A DNA stretch of 64,000 nucleotides from Nemertoderma westbladi. Lineage: Eukaryota; Xenacoelomorpha; Nemertodermatida; Nemertodermatidae. The stretch covers positions 1 through 64,000 of the forward strand of contig JAUCBJ010006471.1 in assembly GCA_032718475.1 (NCBI GenBank), given 5' to 3'. The position numbers and the translations under genes were made by a program. The notes under the pieces were generated by a model. The model searched no databases. It was not told where the DNA came from and worked only from the letters and a program-made list of their open reading frames with translations. Shown piece by piece: positions 1 through 10,940 of the stretch (position 1 is the stretch's first letter; each line of letters starts with the position of its first letter).

Positions 1-2116
1 GCATACATTACTTAATTTTGCCGTTTACATTTAGTTAACTAAATGTAAGTCATAGTCTTTCCAACATGGCATTATATGTTATACTTACGATAAACACCTA
101 ATAAAAAGGCACAAATCGTACATTTATATCGCACATTATATGTTTTTTAAAACAAATTTTGTGCTTGTAAATAGATTTTTGGATCACTAAATTAAGCAAA
201 AATATTTGGACTGCAGCTTTTCACATTGGAATGGAGAACAGATACAATTTAATTGTGGATATCAGGTAAAATGCCTGCACAAAATGTATTTTGTACGTTT
301 TAGTTAATTAATGGGCGATTAATAACAAATAATATTTACATCTCTTTCTCTAGTTCCATCTTGATTCGAAGTAGATTGGTTACATACTGTGGTTTGATTT
401 GGGTTCGTTGGTACATTGGTCATTGGGATCGTTGGTGTAAATGTGAATGAATGCGATGTCCGTAAATGTTCCCTTCTATATAATAAACATGGGTTTAGAA
501 AAATACATTTTTTTATGATTCATTTAATATATAATAAGAATTAATCACTCTCATAAAGTAATGATCGAGGGGGCCTTCGGCCATGGCGAGCTCTAGGCTT
601 TGGAGACTGGACAGGTCTGTGGGGTTTAGAAAACAACGCTGAAACGTACTGACTGCTACATTATAAGTTCATTACTGCACTTCCTTGTATCTTCCTGTAT
701 TATTAATGAGTCATTGTCTGCTGGTGGTGATGGGATACAATTTAGTGCTTAACGGGTTATTATAGTAGGTCAATATTATATCATAAAGGTTGTCGAAGGT
801 ATGATGATACGAAAGATTCCTTAATGTTTGCCATTTTTATGATAACAAAAATTGTATTTATGATACCGATATTTTAAAGTTGCTACGTAACCAGAGAAGC
901 TCATTGGCTAATGTATGAATGCTTTGGTATTGCATTGCCTAGAGCGCATAGTGGTAATTGTGACATGCAGGGTTCTGGAATTTACGTAACATATGTATGT
1001 ATTTAGTCCATTTAATTGGCTAGTACAACTTTCTAACAATTCGGCACACTGGTTGGTATCACCCAAGAAAACTAATGGAAATGACCTTGTAGCATAGAAA
1101 TGCAGTGTAATGGGGACTTGTAATAGCGCAGATAGAGCACAATTTTGTTTGGTCGGAGGGATCCAGATCGCACTTCAACTCTGCACTGATCGTCACAATT
1201 ACTTCATGGTTAAATCGAAACATTTGGTACCATTAATTGTCATCATTATATAGATCTAGTGGATTAATTATATTCTAAAAAACGCATGCTCTCTCAACGA
1301 GTACTGACTCCATCCCACGCATTAGCCTAAGTGCCATTACTCAACACCCAAGAGGATCAATACGGGACACTATTGGATATCTATCTTACTTACTGTACCA
1401 TGACGACCAACCGTAATATTCATAACACAAAATAATGAAATTGAAGTAAACGTCATGAAACGTTATGAAACATACGTTATTAATGTTATCTGATATGAAA
1501 AAACTTAAATTATCGATTATCGTAATTCTGTCAAAATAATGATAATGTTGTGAAACAGCTAAACGTATTTATGTTTTTGTAACTTACAAATTTACAATAA
1601 TGTAGGCATTTGGTGACTTTACCAGAACTTTACGAAACCGGGCCATTGTCTCTATAATAAATATTCGAAATAGGTTTTAGGTATTACTGCTTGTTTTTTT
1701 ACTATTGGTTGTACTATTGGATTAAAATATTTTAATGTACTTACAGAGTCAATGGGTTTTTGTGGATTATCACCAATGGTGGAGAACAGGCATTGCCTGG
1801 TTTAGAGTCTAAAAGATACTTTCACTCATATACATAAATATCCTGAAGGGGCCCATTTAGTGATAAATGTATCAGTACCAAGTAGTGGGAAAGAAAATCC
1901 TTTATTTTAAGAAATGCATTGTATTATTATGTCATCTTAGTTTGTTTTATGAAAACAGTAAATATATGTAGCAGAAGATAACCTGGCTGCATGAAAACAT
2001 AAGACTAAACTGGTTCCAGTTCAATAAAATGTTTAAGATGATGTCATGGAAATAATCAGATATTAATCTCATCAAAGATACATAACCATTTTGTATCGCA
2101 TCAGAGATCCTGTAGG
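1..2116. other. Intergenic, no gene recognised
   Basis: AT-rich sequence with short ORFs only and no recognisable protein motif on either strand. It is the left flank of the LTR retrotransposon and ends at the GAGTC target duplication. I see nothing further that can be supported here. Confidence 0.6.
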
Positions 2117-2121
2117 GAGTC

Positions 2122-3630
2122 TGTTTGCGCTTTTAAGACCTTTGACAGTTTAACCTGCCAAATTAGGATGTCTTTTAGATGATATATAGTCTTTAGCCTA
2201 TGACGAGTATTTGATACACTACATTAGCCGAAGCCAGTCTATGCGTAAACATTCACCCGCTGGATATACCCGGGAGACTGAATTCGGAAGCTTAATGATT
2301 GATGGTGTAAGCCTACTGTATTATTCGACTGATCGCAATATATAATCTCTGACAAATATTATTCACTTTCGGGAAATATTAACAGTTCCTTTAGGACGTG
2401 GCGCTCTAATTATGTAAACAGAGTTATGACTTAAACTAGACACAACGAAAAGGCTATAGATTCACGTATATGGCGCATTCTTTAGGAGATGCTTTGTTAT
2501 CAGTTACAATCATACACAATGCTGCACAATACTGCACACCAATCTGCCGACCTTCACTAATTTTAGTCACATACAAAGAGAATAACAGACAATACATGTA
2601 GGGCCTATAAAATAGCATTACTTACTCACACGCCACTTACTCACGCGCTGTACCTCGCACGGGTTCCATCATAAGATTTGCGCCCACAACCGCTCATTCC
2701 ATTCCCCTCAACAGAGCTGCGTGTGCCGGTACTGCGGCCAATCCGCCCACTACCGCTACCACGTATTGGATTGTACCAGCTGTCCCTCTCTATCCGTCAT
2801 TGCCCATGTTAATAACTCAGTTTAAATATATATTTTATTAATTTATTTTTATGTCATCACTACCGATTTGCGTTTTATACTTACAATTTTAGATTCGATA
2901 CAGAATATACATTATACATTTTACCCCGTCCGGGGTGTTGATTAAAAAAAAAAAAAAAAATAAAATAGCATTAGATTCACTTCAAACCACTTAACATAGG
3001 TCGCAATCGTTTATCTGTAACTGGTCTCTCTAACCTTTAGTATATCAAGAAGGTTGGGTGTCTGACTATTGATCAGTATTCCAAATATAATCTTCCATCA
3101 ACAAATATAATGAATAACCGACAGCAAAAGCAGTAATGTTAAGTAAGATATGCATGATATGTTTAGGTAAGATCGTAATTAACTCGATAACAGATATACG
3201 TTCTATAATTAAGCCTACTAATGTAAGACTAAAGACTGAAACACGGAGGTGCCAAAAGCCGGTGTTCTTAGGCTCTGGGCAAAAACATAACACTGAATTC
3301 CTGAGTTTCTGTATCCACCTCCAACACAGAGACAAAAAACGCTCTGATTGGTCGACCGAACAACGAGAGAACAAAGAAACAAAGAAATGTCGACGTGGCA
3401 ATATCAGCTGTTAGCCGTCGTCATGGTAGCGACACTGTTTTCAAGAGTATCGAGCTTATTGCGTCCCGAAATTGCGGATTATGTCCTCTAAAGTACAAAT
3501 ACAGAAGAAATGGCTTTTATGTCCTCTAAAACACCAGTACAGTAAGGACACGGCCTTTTTATGCCCAGTAAACCAACTACAGAGTACTTTACGGGGAAAA
3601 TAACCGGCTAATTACGCAAAAGCTTTTACA
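2122..3630 (-). repeat. 3' LTR (left), interrupted by a retroelement
   Basis: This copy is 1509 bp. Without the 340-bp insert and one 13-bp duplicated target it is 1156 bp, exactly the length of the right LTR. Differences from the right LTR seen by eye are two near 2246-2249 and one near 3021. Just inside the LTR, the minus strand carries a short purine-rich stretch (GGGAGCAG) that could be the polypurine tract. Confidence 0.92.
2620..2959 (+). mobile_element. 5'-truncated poly-A retroelement inside the left LTR
   Basis: A 340-bp insert ends in a run of about 16 A and is bounded by the perfect 13-bp duplication ATAAAATAGCATT (2607-2619 and 2960-2972). The right LTR has this site once at the matching place and so shows the empty site. 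One plus-strand frame at about 2705-2820 encodes a C-x2-C...H-x4-C pattern (CRYCG...HVLDC) before a stop. This resembles the zinc-knuckle tail that ends many non-LTR reverse transcriptases. It is most likely the 3' end of such an element; a SINE-like origin is less likely. Confidence 0.85.
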
Positions 3631-3639
3631 CTGCTCCCA

Positions 3640-5080
3640 GAAAATGGGATTTAAGTCTATAAAATATAACAAATCACAGTTTCTAAAATATAAAGATACT
3701 CTAAACAGTTAGTCTTTCTTACACAGACGGCGTTTACGCAGTTTTTTGAGGCTAGTAAGAGTCCTTTTCTCTTTGGGGCGAGCCACTTTACTAGGAGGGC
3801 TATAAATCCTGGGTGAAGGGTGCAATATGATTGCATCAGAAGGTGTAGGATTATGGTCGGGGTATCCGCAGTTTCGATATGCTTCTCCTCGAGCTGATTT
3901 TCCTCCGCTCGTAGCTGGATACGTTCATCCAAAAACTCTCGCAGAGAATGGGGTTGTCTAAGTTCGATATCTTCTTAGAGATTCTGGATTTCACAATCGA
4001 ACTGAGATAAAGACAATTCGTTTATCGCTTGGACTTGCTGTTACAACTTACGTTTATCTGAACAAACGCAGGTTTCCTTTCTGATCTTTGTAGAATAGCG
4101 TTTAACTCGTTTGGTACAACGTTCTCCGCCACTTTGGTGACAGGTTATATCGTGTTAAGCCGGGACGGGACGATGGTAAGGGTTAAACGGCGATATTAAA
4201 TGTCCGCGTCCCAATCCGGCTAGGTAGAATGGGCTAGTATCTAGGAAGCCCACAACTGGGGTGCCACCGACTAATTGTTCAGGTAACACTAGATCTTTGA
4301 GCAGTGAGTACAGCTCGGGAGGATCCGTCATACTAATAGGATCAAGAGTCTGAAGTCTCACTAGGGAATGAGGAGTTCTGATCGAGTATTCCGAAACTCT
4401 GATCATTGGTTTATTTAAGGATCGTCTGAGTCGAATGAGCGTAGGTGATACATCGAACAAGTTTCGCTCGAAACTCCCGTAAGTATAGCGAGTAAAACCG
4501 TGTTTAAAGCAACGTCTCCGCGGATGTTTATGTCTTTCCGTTTGTTGGTTGGGTCTTGGGCATTCATCGCAATAATACCAAAAACGCACGTCTTGTAGGG
4601 GAAACGCGAGTGATCTTTCTCCAGCTTACAATATTCCTCCATCCGTTCGAAGCTATCCGGTACAACAGGTAGCGATCGATCGGCGGTAAGATACATCATA
4701 GTGGAATAGAGCCGTTTGAGTCCTACCATGCGGTCATGATGTATACCTTGAGGATATCGAGTCTCTAGATTCTGTTGACTGGTAATATTGAGATAGGTTT
4801 CTCTCAAGAATTCCAGGTATTTGGTGGAGTCGCTGCATTTATCCGGCTCTTCGACATCTGCACTTTCGAGTCGGTTTCGAATAGAATTTTCGTGTTCGAG
4901 TCTCAGTTTATCGTTCCGCTTCCGCTGGGTATGATATTTAAATAAACCATTTCCCTTTAGTGCCTATATCGTTCGTATCGTGTAGGTCGATAGGATGACC
5001 AGTAGTTAAGAAGTCCATATACATACCATTACGATGCGTATAGCGAGCGGTAAATTTTCTCACTTTCTAAATGTCTATGT
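3640..5080 (-). pseudogene. Decayed ORF in the env position of the LTR element, function unknown
   Basis: Between the pol remnant and the 3' LTR the minus strand keeps coding-like stretches in register: about 5080-4600 in one frame, 4589-4155 in another, then onward to about 3900 interrupted by three TAA stops, and a basic tail near 3800-3700 in a further frame. One frameshift lies near 4590 and another near 3850. Visible features are a CDEC...CFKH cysteine-histidine cluster, a second Cys-rich basic patch near 4130-4040 and a charged, possibly coiled-coil stretch near 3960-3880. I do not recognise the family. The position is where env or accessory genes sit in LTR elements, but no signal peptide or membrane anchor is evident, so an envelope role is not supported. 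Confidence 0.4.
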
Positions 5081-6350
5081 AAATGTCTATATCTAAATGT
5101 CACGTTGTTATTATGTATCCTTGGATACTAGCGGTGCGCTATTTATTCACTATGCTATTCAATGCGCAAGCCCTTTATTGTTCTTTTAACTCACTTCTAA
5201 TTCTAGCGTGGTTGTTGCCATGGTGACATTATGGAAAGCTAGCGGTAGAATTAGGGTAATTCTCATGCATACAGATCTGGGATGCTATTTAATAGTAATT
5301 CTTTAATTGTCAATATCCTCTCTATATGGGATTTTATGAATTTTATCGGCTATTGACTATACATTGGAGATTCTCACACACAAATACACTTAATATAGTG
5401 GATCTCCGCTCCCATGATCTATTAATTAATGGAATTTTGGGAATGTTATAAATTGTATAAAATTGCAATTTATTAAATTCATTAAAGTATGAATTTAAAT
5501 TTATTCCCTGAAATTTTATTATTTGATAGTTAAATTGACACAATTTGATTCCAGAGCATATCTGGGGACATATGATCCTTGATTCTATGAATTTGTCTTT
5601 TTAAGAGTATCGGTAAATGCTACGATATCTTAATCGACTAGAATGTTAAAGGATCTAAAATTTGACAGATTTTGTAAATATTAATAATTAATATTTAGGA
5701 TGGGCACCAGTTTATTTCAGAACTTGTCTGGGGACGTTAACCACTGATTCTAGAATTTTGTCTTTCAAGTATATCGGTGGGTGCCGCGATATCTTAATCG
5801 ACTAGAATTGCAGATGGTCAAAGGGTTTAACAGATTTATTTTGCGTTATACGCTACTGTTAAAGGGACATCACGCTACTATATGTATTATTTAATATACG
5901 GTATGAGAGCAATATCGCACGAAACAATGTCAGTGAGAAGAGGCAAGTCGTTTCCAAGGTCTACCCAGAGCTTGGTTTAGCCGAGACACGAGGATCTGAA
6001 CTTTGCATTCCTAATACTCTGCTTACCAATAATACTTGAATATAGTAGTGGCTTTATTGTACTTTAGTAAGTACGGACATTTCATCTTACTGTAGTTACG
6101 TATTTGTAATGTAATACGGACAGTAAGGAAGGAGAAAAAGAATTATTTCTCGCCGTCGCACTAAATATAATATACAAGTAATTAAGTAATAAACACTAAT
6201 ATATTGCACTAATCTACTAAATAATCGCTAAATAACATTTGACTAAATAAAATTAAAGAAAACGATTATAATAAAATTACATAATAATACATACATAATA
6301 TAAAATAATAAAAATAAATATAAAATAATGTAGTCACACACCCACTCCGT
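4810..6350. repeat. AT-rich internal region with a diverged 164-bp direct duplication
   Basis: This stretch of the LTR element separates the pol remnant from the decayed ORF. Two similar segments at about 5540-5700 and 5704-5865 share CGATATCTTAATCGACTAG (5623 and 5787), giving a 164-bp offset. No convincing coding frame is seen between about 5100 and 6356. This may be the scar of the deletion that removed integrase. Confidence 0.55.
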
Positions 6351-6356
6351 ATGTTG

Positions 6357-7427
6357 TTACGTTATGGAGTCCCTAGATATTTGTCGGATTAGGGAGGTGG
6401 TCGTGGGAAGAGTATCTTGCCTTCCATAGTTTCCGGACAGTTTTCGGTCTCTTTCCAGTAAACATAAACGACCAGCTGGGCGATTGAGTGGTTGTGTTAC
6501 TTTCTCCGCTCCCTTGGCCTGTCTAATCTTCGCCGGGTTAAGATGGGGAGGCCATTCATCTTCTTTACTTAGGAAGTCGGGTTCACCTATCCAGTCTGGA
6601 GTATCTGTAAGTTCTTGAGGAGTTGCTCCTCTGGAGGCGATGTCGGCTAGATTGATCGTCTCGGGGCAATGTCTCCATTGATCTACATTGGAGTTGATGT
6701 CGTCATTATCTGAGGAGTATGGTGTTCCCTCAGTTGGGTCATCAACTTCACTGCTCTCCACTTCCCGTTCACTTAATTGATATACCTGTTCTTTTGGTAA
6801 TCTTTCCATAAGAGTTCTACGAGAAGGGCCAGTAAAGTACCAACCTACTCTAGTTCTTCCCGCATAAACTTGTAGAGGTTGCGGTTGAGCAGGCCGTTTC
6901 TCCAATGTCTCGAGCGCTTCATGCGCATTTTGACCGATGAGTATTTGGACTCCAGGGTAATCGGTGTTGAATCTAGGTATTTCAAACTGCTGGGTGAAAT
7001 CGTCCTCATCCCAGTTATAAGGTTCCACTTGGCTGGTCGCGAAGTTCTTTATCGCTAACATTTTTACTGACCTTATGCTGTGTTCTCCTAGTTCATCCTG
7101 GGGGGTGGACAACGCACCTACATAATAATCTGCGATTACTGTAGATTTCCAAACCTGCATAATTCCTGACATGTTTAGCTTAGTTCGGAACTTGGGTTGT
7201 CCAGCAAAGATGTCTTCGGCTAGTTCTTTGTCGATGAATGTTCCTGTACTACCGGAGTCAAGGAGGGCGTTCACTACATAACTCCTTTTAGGTCCGTGGA
7301 CCCTTACCTGTACTACAGGAAATTCTCGGATTCCTACATTGGAAGGTGGTGTTTTCCAAGATGGTTGTCTGTCAGAAGTAGTTAGGGGGGGCTCGCTGTC
7401 GGTGTCTTTTTCATTCGTAAGAATTTT
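6357..7427 (-). pseudogene. BEL-type pol remnant: aspartic protease fused to RNase H-end fragment
   Basis: The frame follows the gag TGA at 7430-7428 without a shift and runs to 6357. The protease active-site motif DSGSTGTFI lies near 7265-7240, and the following region matches the retropepsin-like domain (DUF1758) of BEL elements. The frame then passes in phase, near 6690, into sequence resembling the end of the RNase H/connection region (DQWRHCPETINLADIASRG). Several hundred residues that should carry reverse transcriptase and RNase H are absent, and no integrase follows. I read this as a clean in-frame internal deletion. Translation would need readthrough of the TGA or reinitiation. The protease itself looks intact. 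Confidence 0.8.
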
Positions 7428-10400
7428 TCATTCGGAGAATTCGTCCGTATAGAATCCTTCCATCTCAGAATATTGATCAGTGTCGTTCACATCACTGAAT
7501 TGGACATGTGGTTCGGACTCACTTACCTGACTCGGGCTGTTTCGTTCGAATTCCGTGTGCAACAAGATATGATGTTTTGCGCCGCACTTTGCACACCTTA
7601 CGTCGGAGTAACAGGTTCGCCGTTGGTGTCCTCGTCTGAGGCAATTATAACACAACCGCTTATCCCACATGACTTCACGTCTGTCCTTTAGTGATTTCCT
7701 CAGGAATTCATCACACGCACTTAAACGGTGGGGCCCATCGCACAGCACACATTTGGGCTTGATGTTACTTACTTTAACATGTGCTGTGTGGTGCACGTTC
7801 GTTCTTTCCTCGGGCTTTCTCACCTGAATTCTCTTGGGAGACGTAGGAGGAGTTTTTCTTACCTGTTCTCTCCTGTCATTGGTTCGAGACTTGAATTTAC
7901 TTACCTGGTCTTTAGGCGTTTTATTGACATAATAAGATCTTTCAGTGTCTTTCCCGCTATCCTCCCCTTGAGAAGTCTGGCTTTCGCCGTCGTCTGTATA
8001 ACACACTGGTGTTACCCTTCTCCTAGAAACGGGTTTCTCACTTACCTTGTTTTCCAGTGTCTTCTCTCTGGACTGCCTTAGGAGCTGTAATTTCACTTCT
8101 CTATCTAAGAATGACATGAGATCAGCCATGGTAGGGTCTCGTCGTTGTTGTTCCATCATATATAACACTTTCTTGTCCCAGCGTGTACCTACTCCACCCT
8201 TCGGTAAAGTAGAAGCCACTGCTCTAATAACCATAGCACTCTGATACTCATGAGACTTACCTAGCCAATCTAATTGTCTGTAGATCTCCTGAATCTCATC
8301 GGAAAACTCTATAATCCCGCTGCTAATAAACTTTCGGGGCGCCATTAATTTTGCATACAAATACCTAGCTATGTTATTCCTATTACCATACCTGATGTTT
8401 AGTGTATCCCAAACTTGTCTTAATCCGTCTGGATGTCCAATAAACTTTAACGCCATTAACTTGGGAGATCCTTCCAAGCACTCGATGAGGAATCTAAGTT
8501 TCTCTCCATTAGATAGCACAGAGTTCTGTATGTTATCTTTGTAATATTCATTAAAAGGTAACCATTTCATCTCATCTCCATTGAACTTGACGATCTCTCC
8601 CACCTTTACCGCTTGCCGGGCTTCGGTTCTAGCCATTTGATGCGTAAAACTTTCTTGGGCCATCGTGTTATTTAATATCGAGTTATCGGTATATAAATTT
8701 CTCGGATTATGATCCGGTCTATAGGGAATATCATTATCAACAGGTCTATAATTACCCTTAATAGGGTTCACTATAGGAGTTTCTACTTCGCTAGCAGTAT
8801 AGATGCGTGTAGGCTCCACACCTTGCGCATGAGATACTTCAGACCTAACAGGTTGACACATTGTTACGGGGGGTGTTGGTATACCCTTTTGTGTATTTAC
8901 TAATTTATCGCGTTCTAGCGCGATACTTTGCTGCACTTCTTGCAACTCTAATCTACTTTCCCTTACTGTGCCCTTGAATTGCTGAACGGTCTCCTGCATC
9001 TGTCCGAGCAGGAGATCCATCCCCCGTCGTCTCTCATCCACCCATTCGACCGCCGAAGCGGGATTCGCCAACGTTGTAGCGGGCGGACGAGGGACAACGG
9101 GCGACAAATCTTGAAAATTTCGCTCGGAGTACAGGGCATGAACTGTCTCATGGGCTGTTCTGCTGGGCACAGGTAGCTTGGTACTGTGCAAAGGGAATTT
9201 AGAGGTAGGTTCAGGGAGTACAGGTGTCTCTACGACCGAAAGGGTGGCTTCGGGAACAGGCCTAATTATTTCAGGCTCATCTACTATAGTAGGGAGTCTC
9301 TCTATTGTAATTATTTGGTCTGTGGGTTCTGTACTACCTAAGTTGGTGTTATTTAGTTGCCTTCGAACAGCTGGAGGCAAATCAGGCAATTTCTGACGGT
9401 GGGATGTTCTTTTACGTCTGCTTAGGTGAGATCTATTTCCTTTGCCTTCAGTGTCGGTGGTATCGCCTTCCTCAGATGATGTATAACCTTGTCTTTTGGG
9501 AGTAGATCGATTCATCATCTGCATATTACTAGCTGTTAACTGTTTATTAAAGTTGTCTTGCCTCTCTTGAAGATTTTCCAACTCTAGTTGGGCGATCTCT
9601 TCAGCCGCTCTCCGTTCTGCTTCTGCCACCGCTATCTTTCTTTCCGCTTCTGCCGCTGCTGCCGCTTTTGCCTCTGCCGCTGCCGCTTTTGCCTCTGCCG
9701 CTGCTTCTGCCGCCTTTCTTTCTGCTTCTGCTTCTGCTGCTGCCGCTGCTGCTATCTTTCTGTCTTCTATACGTTTTTTCTTTACTTGTTCTTCTTGGAC
9801 TCTAGCGATGCGGAGTTGTTCATCAAATTTAGCTTGGTTCGCAGCTAACCTATCCACATCGATGGCGTCCAACACACGCTGGGCTCCTTCACTATTAGGG
9901 CTAAGTCCCTCTAGTCTTCTCCTCAACTCTTCATCTCCTACAAAACGTTGATAGTCCGACAGATAGATGTCAATAGCATCCCTCTTATGCGGTTTCTCTG
10001 CTGTCGCTTCACTTTCCACTTGGGAAAATGTAGCGTCTGTTGATTCTCCATGGGTTGAGCGCTCATCTAGTTGGGCTTTCCACTGAGCCGTTCCTTGAAC
10101 CTGGAGACTCACCTTTTGAAACCAAGTCTTTGCAACTTGCAACGACGTGTCTTGTCTTCTTTTAGAAGCCTCCTCAAAGGCTGATAAGATTAGCCTGATT
10201 CGTAGAATTCTTTCTCTAACTTGATAAAGCAGTTGTCCCTGCTCTTGAGGTCCTTGGGGTTGTTGAAACAGTTGTTTTTCTACTCGCTCCATAGAGCTGA
10301 AGAATCCCTGTGCGTATCCGGCTGCGGACCTCTTCCACACAGCTGGATCGGTGGTCTCCTTGGCTACTCCCATCCGGTGTATGTCTTCCCAGGCAGCTTC

Positions 10401-10940
10401 TGATAAATCAAACGGGAGTCCGGGTCCGGGGAAGTTCCATTGCGACTCGACCATAGACTTCAGTTCTTCCCTTGTGTATCCCTCATAACTATCTTTAGTT
10501 GATCGCTTACTTCTCGCCCAATCGATCTGGTGTTCTTCCACCGCGATCAATAACCTAGTGAGTACGGCCGCAGGCAGGATGAGAAGGGGATCCGAATAAA
10601 CCGCATCCGTTATCTTTGCTCCGCGCTCGGGTGTCAGCTCTACAGTATCCTCACTACTGGAGCTGTCGGGCCGTTGAGAAATAAGTTCTTGGCTCGCGGG
10701 TTGTTGTTGTTCTGCTGCTTCTTGGTCCCGCTTGACCTGAGCTCGAGTGCCTATGATAGACCTACGGTGTTGGACCAGCCTAGGTTCTGTTATTACTACT
10801 GGAGGGATGACCTTCCTCACAGTGGGAGGTGAACTGAACTTAGGTGTAGACGGTTCTACACCCTTATCTGAGTCGCAGATAGTTACATCTAATAAACTGT
10901 CTGACAGGTTCTGCTTAGTATCAGACATGTTTGTTTGCAC
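7428..10940 (-). CDS. gag: BEL/Pao-type Gag polyprotein (1170 aa)
   Basis: A single open frame encodes a large Gag, the structural protein that would package element RNA into particles. The N-terminal third is hydrophilic and unassigned. A strongly alanine/glutamate/lysine-rich stretch (genomic about 9780-9590) should form a long helix or coiled coil. A DUF1759-like region lies at roughly residues 750-920 (VKFNGDEMKWLPF onward). Near residues 1065-1130 are three knuckles: CVLC...H...C, CYNC-x4-H-x4-C and CAKC-x3-H-x4-H. The start at 10940 is the first ATG of the frame, with a second Met four codons on. The frame ends in TGA at 7428, in phase with the protease. At 1170 codons Gag is long, because in most BEL elements gag and pol form one ORF. 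Confidence 0.85.
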   Translation of the reverse strand: MQTNMSDTKQNLSDSLLDVTICDSDKGVEPSTPKFSSPPTVRKVIPPVVITEPRLVQHRRSIIGTRAQVKRDQEAAEQQQPASQELISQRPDSSSSEDTVELTPERGAKITDAVYSDPLLILPAAVLTRLLIAVEEHQIDWARSKRSTKDSYEGYTREELKSMVESQWNFPGPGLPFDLSEAAWEDIHRMGVAKETTDPAVWKRSAAGYAQGFFSSMERVEKQLFQQPQGPQEQGQLLYQVRERILRIRLILSAFEEASKRRQDTSLQVAKTWFQKVSLQVQGTAQWKAQLDERSTHGESTDATFSQVESEATAEKPHKRDAIDIYLSDYQRFVGDEELRRRLEGLSPNSEGAQRVLDAIDVDRLAANQAKFDEQLRIARVQEEQVKKKRIEDRKIAAAAAAEAEAERKAAEAAAEAKAAAAEAKAAAAAEAERKIAVAEAERRAAEEIAQLELENLQERQDNFNKQLTASNMQMMNRSTPKRQGYTSSEEGDTTDTEGKGNRSHLSRRKRTSHRQKLPDLPPAVRRQLNNTNLGSTEPTDQIITIERLPTIVDEPEIIRPVPEATLSVVETPVLPEPTSKFPLHSTKLPVPSRTAHETVHALYSERNFQDLSPVVPRPPATTLANPASAVEWVDERRRGMDLLLGQMQETVQQFKGTVRESRLELQEVQQSIALERDKLVNTQKGIPTPPVTMCQPVRSEVSHAQGVEPTRIYTASEVETPIVNPIKGNYRPVDNDIPYRPDHNPRNLYTDNSILNNTMAQESFTHQMARTEARQAVKVGEIVKFNGDEMKWLPFNEYYKDNIQNSVLSNGEKLRFLIECLEGSPKLMALKFIGHPDGLRQVWDTLNIRYGNRNNIARYLYAKLMAPRKFISSGIIEFSDEIQEIYRQLDWLGKSHEYQSAMVIRAVASTLPKGGVGTRWDKKVLYMMEQQRRDPTMADLMSFLDREVKLQLLRQSREKTLENKVSEKPVSRRRVTPVCYTDDGESQTSQGEDSGKDTERSYYVNKTPKDQVSKFKSRTNDRREQVRKTPPTSPKRIQVRKPEERTNVHHTAHVKVSNIKPKCVLCDGPHRLSACDEFLRKSLKDRREVMWDKRLCYNCLRRGHQRRTCYSDVRCAKCGAKHHILLHTEFERNSPSQVSESEPHVQFSDVNDTDQYSEMEGFYTDEFSE

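Noticed and set aside
3066-3414. ORFs in the left LTR, repeated at 13732-14080
   Set aside because: They lie wholly in the LTR, run on both strands and have no protein motif; identity between copies is explained by LTR identity.
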